Below, one piece after another: positions 39,701 to 51,700 of a DNA stretch of 64,000 nucleotides (positions are counted from its first letter, which is position 1; each line of letters begins with the position of its first letter). The DNA is from Gymnothorax reevesii (lineage: Eukaryota > Chordata > Actinopteri > Anguilliformes > Muraenidae), in the NCBI GenBank assembly GCA_029721435.1, contig CM056583.1, positions 56,480,120 through 56,544,119 on the forward strand. The letters run 5' to 3'. A program made the position numbers and the translations under genes. The notes under the pieces were generated by a model that saw nothing but the letters and a program-made list of their open reading frames with translations, was not told the origin of the DNA and ran no database searches.

Positions 39701-42700
39701 GAAACACTCAACTATAGATGTCCAAAACAATTAACCACTATGCTCCATAAAGACGTCCTGCCACCTTGTGCCATCTTCCGTTTTTCACTGCCTTTCAGAA
39801 TAATTCTGTAATTCCGCTACTGGTGTAATTCCGTTACCACAAATTTTCCATATTTACAGCTAAGCATTAGAGAGGTTAATGTCGGAAATTCAGTATAGAC
39901 ATAAGTACGAAGATAATTCTTAACAATACGATAAATGCAGAAATACGATGAAGAGAACTATACTGCAATTTCGGTAATGGAATTACATTGAAAAATGACA
40001 AATTTCACAATGAGCCAGTGGAATTGTGTGTTTCAATTTCCTGCAATGACTTACAGTCTCAAATACTTTGGCTAACAATGTATGGAAATAAAGTAAAAAC
40101 CAGGAAATAGCTAAATATCTTTTAGGAGTTGTCAGCTTTGGAAAAATAACCTTTGATCCTTGTCCTGGAGTTAAGAAAATTTAAAAATTCAAATCTAAAT
40201 GTTGAGAAGACCATCAAAGATATTTAAAAATGGTTTTCAGTGTCAGATTTGGTGAAGAGTCATCTACATGAAAACCCATATATTTCTAATATAAAACACT
40301 TTTTAAAAATGGCTGTTTTAGCAACTTTCATGTAGAATTGCCCTGCAGCTTTAAAGTTAGCGCACACCATGACCAACACTGCCTCGCTACATACATACCA
40401 TGACCAATACTGAAGCCCTACAGCTAGACCATGACCAACACTGAAGCACAAAGGAGACTGCTAGGTCAAAACTACACCACCACTGACAAAAAGAGGCCAA
40501 AACAGCATTACAGACAAACCAAAACCAGCATAGCAGCATGACAGACAGGCCATGATCATCACTGCGACACGATAAACACGCAATGACCAAAACTATGGAA
40601 CTACAGACACACAAATTTAGGTGCATCATGATCAAATCTGCAGCACAACAGGCACAACACCAAAACTATAGCACACTATGGACACACCTTGTCCAACGCA
40701 GTAGTACCAAATACACACAGTGATCAAAAATACAGCAGCAGACATATCATGACCAACGCTGCAGCACTAAACACACTATGACTAAAACTAAAGCACAACA
40801 GAAATGCCCTGACAAACACTGCACCACTTCACCACACCATAACCAAAACTACAGCACTACAGACACATCAACGCTGCAGCGCTGCGGACAAACAATGACA
40901 AATACAGCTGTATTAGACGTACCGAAATCAACACTGCAGCTCTTTGAACACCCCATGACCAAAACCACAGCACTACAGACATACCTCGACCAATACTGAA
41001 GCACTACAGACTTCATAACCAACTATGTGGCACTACACGCACTATGACCAAAATTATAGCACTACATAAACCCCATGATCAATAAAGCAACACTACATAC
41101 ACGCGAGGACCAAAACTACAGCAGCAGACTCACTATGCCCATGACTGCAGCACTAAATACACACCATGACCAAATCTACAGCAGCAGACACACCATGACT
41201 AAAACTACAGCATTACACAGATCATGATCGACACAGAAGAGCTGCAGACAAACCATGACCAACACTGAAGCACTACAAGCACCAGGAGCAACACTGTAGA
41301 AGCAGACGCACAATGACGAACACTGAAGCACAACAGAAACACGATGACCAAAACTACTGAAGTGAAAAAAACATTACAAACACATTAGAGGGAATAAAGC
41401 AGGGCATAAGCTCACCTGGTCGCTGTTGTCAGGAAGGTATGTGATGGCGGTGAGAAGACTGCCCTGCGATGCCAGCAGGCTAGCATACTGGCTCATCTTC
41501 TCTCCCAGAAGGGTGCCCACCACGACAGGGCTGAAGCCCTGCGTCTGCTCCACAGCTTTCCGCAGCACCGCCACCTTCTCCACCAGGTCCTGGAAGACAA
41601 AGACACATATCGTCAGCCTGCTGATAAAACCTTGTATCTCCAAATTTCATAAGAAAACAAAAACTCGTATGTCCACGATGATAACATAAACATTGCAAAA
41701 TACAAAATTAATTCTTGGGAAAAAAATAGTCATCCTACCCGAACACAGCTCAAATGCATTCTTACATGCAAAATGAAACATTTTTTATGCCCTCCTGTAA
41801 AGTTTATCATTTTGAAGATACAAGGTTTTAACAGCAGGCCGAAACTATGGCACTTTCCCACCTAGCGGTGCGGTTCGGTATACATGCAAGCACTACTTTT
41901 CATTAACCCATTGGCAAATTGAATTGGTAACCATAGAAACTGAGCCAGGTGCACTGTTTTCACTCCACCTCTGTCGAGGCTCCAAGTGAACTGCACCATG
42001 CCCACAAGGTTGAGCTAGAACACTGTAGACCAGAATCTGGTCAGACAGACTAGTCACCGAATCATAGCTTTGCTCCACAAAAGATCATATGCACAAACAA
42101 CCCCAGAATTTTATGAAACTTTCACAACAAAGTTCAGGTCAAATTCAACAAAATGCGTCACGATTGACCCTCCAGCAACAGCCCCGTCCACATTTAGCAG
42201 TAAGATCATCAGTGGAAATGCGCCACAGATCCAGGGTTGGGTGCAGGATAGGTGGCCTATCCAAACCACATAAAAACGTGCCACCAATTGGAAAACCAAG
42301 AAGAGGAGAGGGCTCGGATTTCAGCTCAGCGTGCGGTTTTACATCACCACACATAGGCAATTAAACATATTAAACACACTCATCATGAGCAGGACAATTC
42401 AAATTTTGCAACCAAACCTACAATAGCAGTGAGCAAAAAGTTCACGGAGCGTAGTTCGACTTGGTAATAAATTTCATTGACATGAACAGATTCTCTCCTG
42501 TTTGGCAGATCCAGGTTAAGTCAGTTCAAGCATGTGCGATCAGCAGCGGACCTGCAGACACAGAGGGGAGGGGCTCTCCTGAGTGCGGGCCCAGCACTCC
42601 ACCAGCTTCTCAACGTCTCCTGCACAGATGTAGCACAGGCAGGCCTGAGGCTGCAGCTCGGCGCTCGCCTCCAAACGAGACCCCAGCAGGCCTGGAAAAA

Positions 42701-45700
42701 CACACAGATGCAGGCACATAAACACACGTGCAGACCGCACACATGGACAGATGCGCAGCTCGAAAGACCAATTCACATACACGTACATAAACAAGTACCA
42801 ACACGTTCGACTTTAGTGACCTGGTCCCCACAACACTCCACATCATTAGAGGTGTCACTGTTATCGCCAACACCCCACTCACCTCACCAGCTGTGTTTCT
42901 GTGAATGTGCTAGAGCGGTTACGCTACAGACAGCACATGGCATCCCACACTCAGGATGCTAAGGAGAGAAGCCTGAACTCAGTGCTCTCTTGTATTTCAC
43001 AGAGTAAGTGAGCCACTGCATGTATAGTGTCCCATATGCCACCAACTTGGCATTTCAGATCTGCTCACGTGGAATCTGACGAACAAAAGCAGGAGGGGAT
43101 GCCCTCACCACACAGAGAGGAGAACTCCTCAGGACTCGCATAGGTCATCACTGCTGCCAGAGCCTCCTTCCAGTTCTGCAGGTCACACGTCTCCAGGATG
43201 TCCCGCCAATCCTTGGTAACCACAGCGCTGATCAGCTATTGACGGCAAGGGTAAGGAGGACTCTGTAAGCGCTCAATTTCCAAGAGGAATTTTCGAAGCA
43301 TCCGAGACGCAAAGCACATCTCCCTCGTTAAGAGTGCGCGTACTTGTGACTTGTCCCCCACGTCCAGAACCGGGTGAGGGTTTGTGGTCTCACCTTGGTA
43401 ATTCTGCTCTTTGCCGTTTCAAAGTACTTCTTCTGCGTCTTCTCCAGCAGCTCTGGGCCCCCTGCGATGGCCAGTATGATGCTGTCCGCTATGCGGTTGT
43501 CATGGAGGCAAAGCTCGACGGCACTCTCGAAATCCCCAGTAAGCAAGGCCTCCGTTATCAGTCCATCCACACCTGGAACACATTGGGCCAAAGCCATCTC
43601 AGTCAACATACAAAGCAGCACCTTACAGACTTTTTTCAGCCTTGTAATGGGAACCTTGGCCATCACTGGCACAAATCTAGTCCTCATGCTGACAGCAGCC
43701 AATAATAGACTCCACAGCCAAGTAATCAAAATTAAAAAAAAAAAAAAATTTTTTAAATGGAAGCTCTCGTACCTGTGCAGTAAGGAGGCAAAAGGACACA
43801 TCTGATTAATCAGAGGGACTTGCAATACCATTTGTCCCAAACATTATGGCACCTTAAAATTTTAGGATAATGTATAGAAAATACAGCAATGTCTATATAT
43901 TAAAACAAAAATAATTGAAAGTATATACTGATTGAAGTAACTGCTGTGATTATGGACAGTTATCTACATCATCATAGATCTGGATAGAATGAGGTACAAA
44001 ATGCATCTGCTCTGACTGTAAAGCCATTTAAGTCATGAGGATACGAGGGGGTATCAAAAGGTTCTAATTATCCCCAAGAAGATATTGAGCAATCAGGATG
44101 AAATTTTCATTGTAACATCAGTGATCCTTATCCAGTTAATGGACCAAGAACTATCTACGTCACTTAATTCAATCTTGAGCTAGTTGATCCGATTGAGTCG
44201 CGCAGCGTAACTAAGTTTTTGCACTTGAGGGGCTGCACTGCCCGACAGATTCACGGTGAGATGCAGTCGGTTTATGGTGATGACAGCCCATCTTATGACC
44301 CGGCTGAGAGATGGAAAAGGAATTTCCATGAGGTCATTCAAGAGGTGGAGGGTTGGTTTTCCATGAAATCAGGGGACTTCTATTCAGGCGTTCTGCGCAA
44401 GGTCAAGAAACAGTGGGAGAAAAGTGTAACTCTGGATGGTGACTCTGTAGAGAAGTCTTAAGGACAAGAAAGCAAAATAAAGTTTCTACCCTGAATGTGT
44501 CTTGTGATAATTAGAACTTTTAGATACTCCCTCGTACGCACATTCTTTTTCTCAGATTTTCACCTGCCATATTAATCCAATGAAATGATGCATCAATGGA
44601 AAACAGCGACACAACAGAAAATACTGCACAAAAAACTCTCACTTCACCATTCATATCTGTACAGCTCCATCTCTACCTTCCTCTTTCTTCATTCACAGCA
44701 TGGAATAAGAAATAATGAAATTCTTCCAGACATGGCTGTGTGGTGATTACACGGTCACTGGCAGGCAGATGCAGATCTGCACTGGGATCCATGCATCACT
44801 GGGGTGCACATGCAGAGGGATGGGGGAAGCACAGCAGGTGCGGCTGAGTTGGGACTTGCCTTCATTAACTTTGAGGTTAATGGCGTCAGTGGCCTCCACA
44901 CAGACCTCTCCTTCCTCTGCATTTTCCTCCTCCAACTATAAGCCAGAAGGGTGATAAGAGGCAGGCAACAACAAAATTAAGTGCAAAAGCCGCAACTTCA
45001 GTGGATCATAACGAGTTCCAGACCATGGCGTATAGGAATGTACTGAATGCCTGGGACAAAATAGCTGGAATTACCATTAGCCCTCATATAATTTTTTTTT
45101 TTCTTGCCCGCAAAAAAAAACATTGAACCTAAAGACAAGATGCACATGCTCTTTCCTTAGCCCGAGAGGTTCCTGTTTCCTAGCCTATTGCAGTCTGTCC
45201 CCATGAGAGGTCATGAGAAGGGCAGTATGAGGGCTGCCAGTAATAGGGCTAGATTTTTAAAACCAAAAAGTTAACCCAGACTTACACAAAAAATTACACA
45301 GAAGCAGAGGCCTGAGCAGGATACTACGCAAAGGGGGGAGCAGGTGGATTGAGTGCTCGGATTGGGCAGGTTTAGTTGAGGAGTGTACCTCGTTCAGGTC
45401 GATGTCTTCTTCCAGAAGGGCAGTTTCTGCATTGCATACTTCCTCAGGCTCCAGTTCGACCTCAGGTCCTGACCCGGGCTCCAAGCTGAGCTGAGGTTCA
45501 GCCGGGGGGTCAGCTGGAGGTTTAAGGTCAAGCTGAAGTTGGGGTTCAACATCATCCTGAAGTTCAGGTACAGATTCAACCTGTTGCACGGGTATAAGGT
45601 CAACCGAAAGTGCGGGTACAGGTTCAGCCTGTTCCACTGATGTAGGTTCAACCTGTGGGGTATTTACAGGGTCAACCTCCAGTGCAGGGACAGGGTGAAC

Positions 45701-48700
45701 CTGCTGCACAGGTACAGAGTCAAACTGCTGAGTTTGGATGGAGTCAAACTGCTGCATTTGAACGGAGTCAAACGGCTGCGTTTGAATGGACTCAAAGTGA
45801 GGAGCAGATACAGGGGCAAACTGAGCAGGGTCAGGTATATGGCCAAAATGAGTTTCAGGTAAGAGGTCAAACTGTGGTTCAGGTACGTGATGTTGGTATG
45901 GTTCAGGCAGGTCAAGCTGGGGATCAGGTGGAAAATCAATGGGCAGATCAGGCGTGACACCAAGCAGCTGAGGTTGAGCAAAAATATCAACCTGCTGCTG
46001 GGGCAGGAGGTCAAGCTGAGGTTCAGCTAAAGCACCAAACGGAGCCTCAGGTAAAATGCAAGGATGAGCTTCAGCAATAGCATCAACCTGAGCTTCTGGA
46101 GTAATGTCAGTCTGCGTGTTGGGTATAATGCAAGGCTGAGCTTCTGAAGTAATGTCAGTCAGAGCGTTGGGTATAATGCAAGGCTGAGCCTCTGGAGTAA
46201 TGTCAGTCAGAGCGCTGGGTGTAATGCAAGGCTGAGCCTCTGGAGTAATGTCAGTTAGAGCGCTGGGTATAATGCAAGGCTGAGCTTCTGGCAAAACGTC
46301 AAGCTGCAGCTGAGGTATAGGATCAGCCTGCGCTGCAGGTATGGCATCAGGCTGAGGTGCGTCAGCGAGGGACTGCGAAACAAGCTCAGGTAGTGGCTCA
46401 GGCACGATGCCAAGCGGCATTGCAGGCGCAAGCGGCAGGACAAGCGGGGGTTCTGGAGCCGGCTCAGTGGGCAGGGACTGGGGCTCAAGTAGAGGGTCAC
46501 CCGCAACTTTAAGCTCAAGCTGAGGTCCGGGCTGCAGGTGGAGGGCGGGCTGGAGCTCAGAGGCAAACTCGGGCACAGGCTGAGGTTCAGCGTCAGGGGC
46601 GGAAAGGGGCTGAATACGCCATGGAGCAGGAGAGAAGGGCATGGATGGGAGGGAGGGAGGGAGGGAGAGAGAGAGAGAGAGAGAGAGAGGAGGAGGGGGA
46701 GAGAAAAGGAAGAGCAGGGGTTCAGTAAATGAGAAAATCAGACTCATGATTGGACCATAATCAAAAGCAAGCCAGAACCCAAGATTATGATCGCTTATTA
46801 TTTTTAATAATCAGCCCACCCTCGCCTCAGCCTCTCACACTCATCAATAACCAGAAAGTCGAAACAGCTGACAGTTTTAAATACCTGGGGGTGAATTTGG
46901 ACAAACTCAGCTTCAAACAACGCATCACGAAATGCAAAAAAGAAGCCCCAAGGACTGTCAGCCACCAACAAATTCAAAGGACTTTATGTTGCCCCCCCAT
47001 CTTCTCCTCCTACTATGTCAGAGCATTATTCAGCCAATGTTACTGTCCTGTTCCACCTGTTTTTTCACCATGCTATCTGACACTAATCTGGCCAAACTCG
47101 CACTCATAACCCACACCTCTGCTAAGATAATTGGTCTCCCCACACCCAGTCTCACGGAACTAAATGATAGGTCCATCACATGCATTGCAACCTCAGTAGA
47201 ACAGGACATCGCACACCCAACCAACACCTCACACCACCACCCTCAGGACGCAGGCACCGGGCTTTAAAATTCAGGAGGGCATACATCGGGAGGAGTTTAA
47301 TCCTGGCAGCCACAGCTACTCTCAATAACAGGGCCAGGCCATGTTAAATCGCACTGTGTACTGCTGGACTGTTATTCATTGCATTTGTTGTTGTGTGTTA
47401 TGGCGTTGCCGTCTGCGCATGTGTTGGGTTTGTCATGTTTTATGAGGTTATGGGAGTAAGTACAGCGACAGTGAAGAAGAATTTCCCCTTGGGGACAATA
47501 AAGTCTGAGGTCTAAATATCACTTTCAGCACCGTTACGGCTAGGTCAGTCATACTTTTTTAAACAGTTTGCAGGAATCAAACCATAGTTTTTAAATAAAC
47601 TCATTACAGGTCTACGGATAATATTAAGTCTCCAATTAGCCTGACATGCATGTCTTTGGACTGTGGGAGGGAACCAAAGTACCTGGAGTAAACCCACACA
47701 AACGCGGGGAGAACATGCAAATCCCACACAGAAAGATCAGAAAGGCTGGACTCAAACCCACAACCTTGTTGCCGTGAGACATGGCACCTCTCATTAAGAC
47801 CATGAAAGTTGTTGCGAGACGTGCAATTTCTCAAACTGTCAGAGAATTTAGCTGAGCTTGACTAAGATCAAAAAGCAGGAAAGCATAAAAATGAACATGC
47901 AGATCTTATTGTAAAATAGTGACACATTAAAAATGCAAGACAATTCCAGTGCAACGGACATTAAAGCATCTTATCTTATTTAAGCATGTTTGTAAAATAC
48001 TCAGTCATTTAATGATATACATAAGCCCACCTGTTTAATGAACCTTTTTATTAGGATGCTAAATTTACATTCTTTATAATGTAAACAGTATAGGTCATCA
48101 GCCCATATTATTTAATGTTACTATGAATACTGTCTATTCCCTTTAAAATGAAGTATTATTGCCATTTTTTCCAAGATTAAAAAAAAAAAATTTCCTAGTG
48201 CAAAAAAATACTAAATGTTTTCACTCTGAATGCTTCTTTCTTTTTTATATGTATTCAAGACTCAGCAGAAATGACACCCTACGAGTCAACACAACAAATG
48301 CTATCGATCGATGACAGTTGGGTATATCTCTGAAACTATAACGTACTCTCCATTCGCAAAATGTATAGTTCAACCTTGTGGTGGCGCAACAGGAAATCAG
48401 AGGAGGAACTTTGGCTCCTTGTTCACGTCAAATTTCACTTTATTTAATTTTACAACTAATTTTAAGTCCCATCAGAACTATTTCACTCATTGTACTGTTC
48501 AAAAATGAAGTTTCAGCAAAAGGTAGTCCTCCGGCAATGATCATAGAGTCACCAGATCAATAGGATTGCTCCTTTATACACCAAGACATTCACAGCAAAG
48601 TTCATCTGATTCCCATTAGAACAATTTGCCTAATTGCATTTGGATGTGTAGTTTCACCAAATGGTTTTGCTACAGACTAGTAATAGAGCCATCAGAGTTG

Positions 48701-51700
48701 ATAAGGTTCCTCCTCTATGCACCACAAATGTTGACAGCTGACATGACATGACTCCCATTAAAGCTGTTTGAGTTACTGCATGTTAAGAATAGAAATAAAA
48801 AGCAAGGCCTGTTGGAGCTGCTATAGCACAGCTTATTGGGTACCCAGCATCAATATCAATCCTTCCCCACGAACCAAAAATGATCACAATAAGGGTGACA
48901 TGATTCCCTCAAAACTTTAACCTATTGCATTTGGAAATTTGGAAATAAAATTTGGCCAAGAGGTGGGGAAACAGCAAACATTACAAAGCCAACAAAATCA
49001 AAAATTTCCTTCTCTGTGCAACAGAAACTTCAAAAGCAGATTTTACACGATTCCCAATAAAGCTATTCCAGTTATTGCAATACTTAAAAATTAAAAGTTA
49101 GGCCTGGTCGTGGCGCTACGCCAAAGGTCATAGGGTGACCAACATCACAGCCCTTCTCAAAGCACAAAATCAGAAGAACTATCACGATTCCCCTCAAAAC
49201 CGTTACTGCATTTGGAATGATCAAGTTTGACTTGGAGGAGGCACAACGGGAACATTAGAGCCTCCACAATTAAAAACTACCTCCTCTGTGTACCAGGAAT
49301 TTTGAAAGGAGATTTGATATTATTCCCATTAAAACTTTGAGTTATTGCAATTAAAAAAAAAATTTAAAAAAAATTAAAAGCTTGGCCTAACGGTGACGCT
49401 ACATCATAGGTCATAGGGCGACCAACATCAATGACCGCCCTCCTGCTTGCATCGCATGGTCACAAAAAAACAATAGGGTGTGTCCACAATGAACCAGGAT
49501 TGAACATAAGTTTCATGAGATTCCAAGATAGCCAGCAAAACTGCAGTTACCTCTGGTGCAGCATCATCTTTCTGTAGCGCAGCTTCAATCTGCAAATAGA
49601 GAAAAGGATGTCTGTAAAACAAAGTGTAGGAAGTAACTGATTCAGCCAAAAGGCTTTTTGTCGAGGATTTCCATTTTTGGAAAAACAAGTTCCAGACCAC
49701 AAAAAAAAAATAAAAAAAAGTCAAAGTTTGAAGTCATCAACTCTGAAACTTCTAAACAAATGCACAATGATGTAAATGTAAATGTTACTCATGAGTAACG
49801 CAGAACAGTGGGAAAAAGACCAAAATTCACCTTCAAAGCAAGTTCTTCTTTTTTATATCCCAAAAGTTCCATGTATTTCCCCCGGGTATCATCTTCAAAG
49901 TTGACCTACAGACACAGCAAATGTTAAATAACCAAGAGTTACGATGCTATTTTTGTTTTGTAGGGAGGCATTTCCCCCACCTCGAACACCGTGGAACTGT
50001 TTAGCCCAGTACAGTGACCTGCTCGCATCGACTCCTGCTGCCTGCTCTCACTTCATCACACAGCGTCGACACATACAAACATACAGGCGATAAGTGACAA
50101 ATTTTTACAGGCTAAACCCCTACTATGCCTGGCAAGGCTGGGCCAAATGTTGCCAATGCAGACCTCCAGCCATAGCCAGCAATCGTGTGGCAGGGAGTCA
50201 AATGCCCAACCGCAGGGCTCCTACACAAATGTGTTGGCTGTGAAACACTGAGGTCCAGTCATTATGCAAATTTAATAAATTAAGTTAAGTTCAAACCATA
50301 AGTAAAACCATCTATCAGTCAATCCAATCAAACAGCAAGAACACAACCCAGGAGCCTGACTACTAGTGATAAATTTGGAGGAATACCTTCTCTTTCTGGT
50401 AAAATCGTGGGAACATGAAGTGCCCCAGAGTCGAAAAGCATATTCAAACCATTTGCATTCCTCCAAATCAGTGCTTCTCAAATCTCTCCAGGAGGACCAC
50501 TTGTCCTGCATGCTTTAGGTATCTTCAAATGATCAGCTCATTATCAAGCAGCTTTTGGGATTGATGAAGACCTGATCATTTGAATCACCTGTGCTGGAGC
50601 AGGGTAAGATATAAAACATGCAGGACATGTGGTCCTCCAGGAGAGCTTTGTGAAGCACAGTACAGTACGTTATGTGCCACGAAAGGTTTTTCCACAAGTG
50701 TGTATGATTGCAAAGTTTTCACAATATCAGTCAGAAGGACAAGAAGTTTGCACCTTTAAGAAAGACCATAAGGTCCTCTCAAACTCATTTGGGGCAGCTT
50801 CGATCTTTGACTGGCAGAAGTCCACAAAACTCCCAGCGGTCATGGTTGCCTGCAGCTTGTTGGAGCGGTCCAGAAAGTCTGTTTCAGTGATGACCTGGCT
50901 AACATGGACCACGTGGAGAGGAGGCAGCTGTGGCTGCTGAGGTGTTGGCAATACATTTTCCAAAGACACCAGCTTCCCCCCAAACTGTAGCGGAATATAT
51001 ATTTTAAAAAAAAAGAAAAAACAATGATTCAGCAAAACATTTTTTTTTAGTAGACAATCCATTTTTCAAGTAGCAGACATTCTGTCCTTTATTTTAATGT
51101 TCTGCTACAGTTAGACGGAAGCCAAACAGAAACATTTAAAGAACAGAGTGAGAGAGAGGCCCAGAGAGGGCCCTGGTAAGGAAGAGTGGGCCACCAATGA
51201 ACAGCACTACATGGCTCACTAGGGATTAAAAATTAAGGACAAGCACATTAATTGCATTTAAAAAGGCCACAGGACTGCTACTGGTTCTCCAGTCAAATAC
51301 CTGGACAAATGGAGCCAGTTGGAAGCCCGGAAATACAGTCTTATGGTGTTTTGGGTTTCTGATTGTGGCCTCTGAAAATTTAAATGCTTTTAGAAGTGAT
51401 ATTTGATGTGTTGCGATTAGGTGTGTGCAGTGCTAACAAAAGCCAGAGCCAAGGTATTATCATTTAAACCTGGTACTCACAGCAAATGAGGCCCCAACAG
51501 GCCTGCGGATCCACTTAGGAGGTTTCTTTAGAGGTATTACGGTGGTTTGAGGTGCAGTAGACTGGGGTAGCTGGAGAGGGGGCAGGGCCTGTCCCATCCC
51601 AAATGGGTCCATGTTCCCAAAGGAGGAGCTGATCTGTAACACAATACCATCTCAAAGGTCAGATAGCTACTTCACCCAAAAACAGCAAAAGAGACGAGCA

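Larger units (their letters stand above)
37034..40346. mobile_element. Putative 3.3 kb TIR element inserted into the intron 19 minisatellite
   Basis: Inverted ends GCAGGGCAATTCCA (37034) and TAGAATTGCCCTGC (to 40346) border all non-minisatellite sequence of this intron. A subterminal GGTAACGGAATTAC near the left end recurs inverted at about 39828. No target duplication was found, and no transposase was recognised. A hAT element is nested within it. Confidence 0.55.

Noticed and set aside
45257..45388. Continuation of the giant-exon reading frame past 45389
   Set aside because: The open frame continues by chance into the intron; the GAG|gtacac donor at 45389 is needed to reach the next exon in phase.
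46613..46747. Upstream Met and Leu/Ser/Pro-rich extension of the giant-exon frame
   Set aside because: It is translated CT microsatellite and polypyrimidine tract before the acceptor, not coding sequence.
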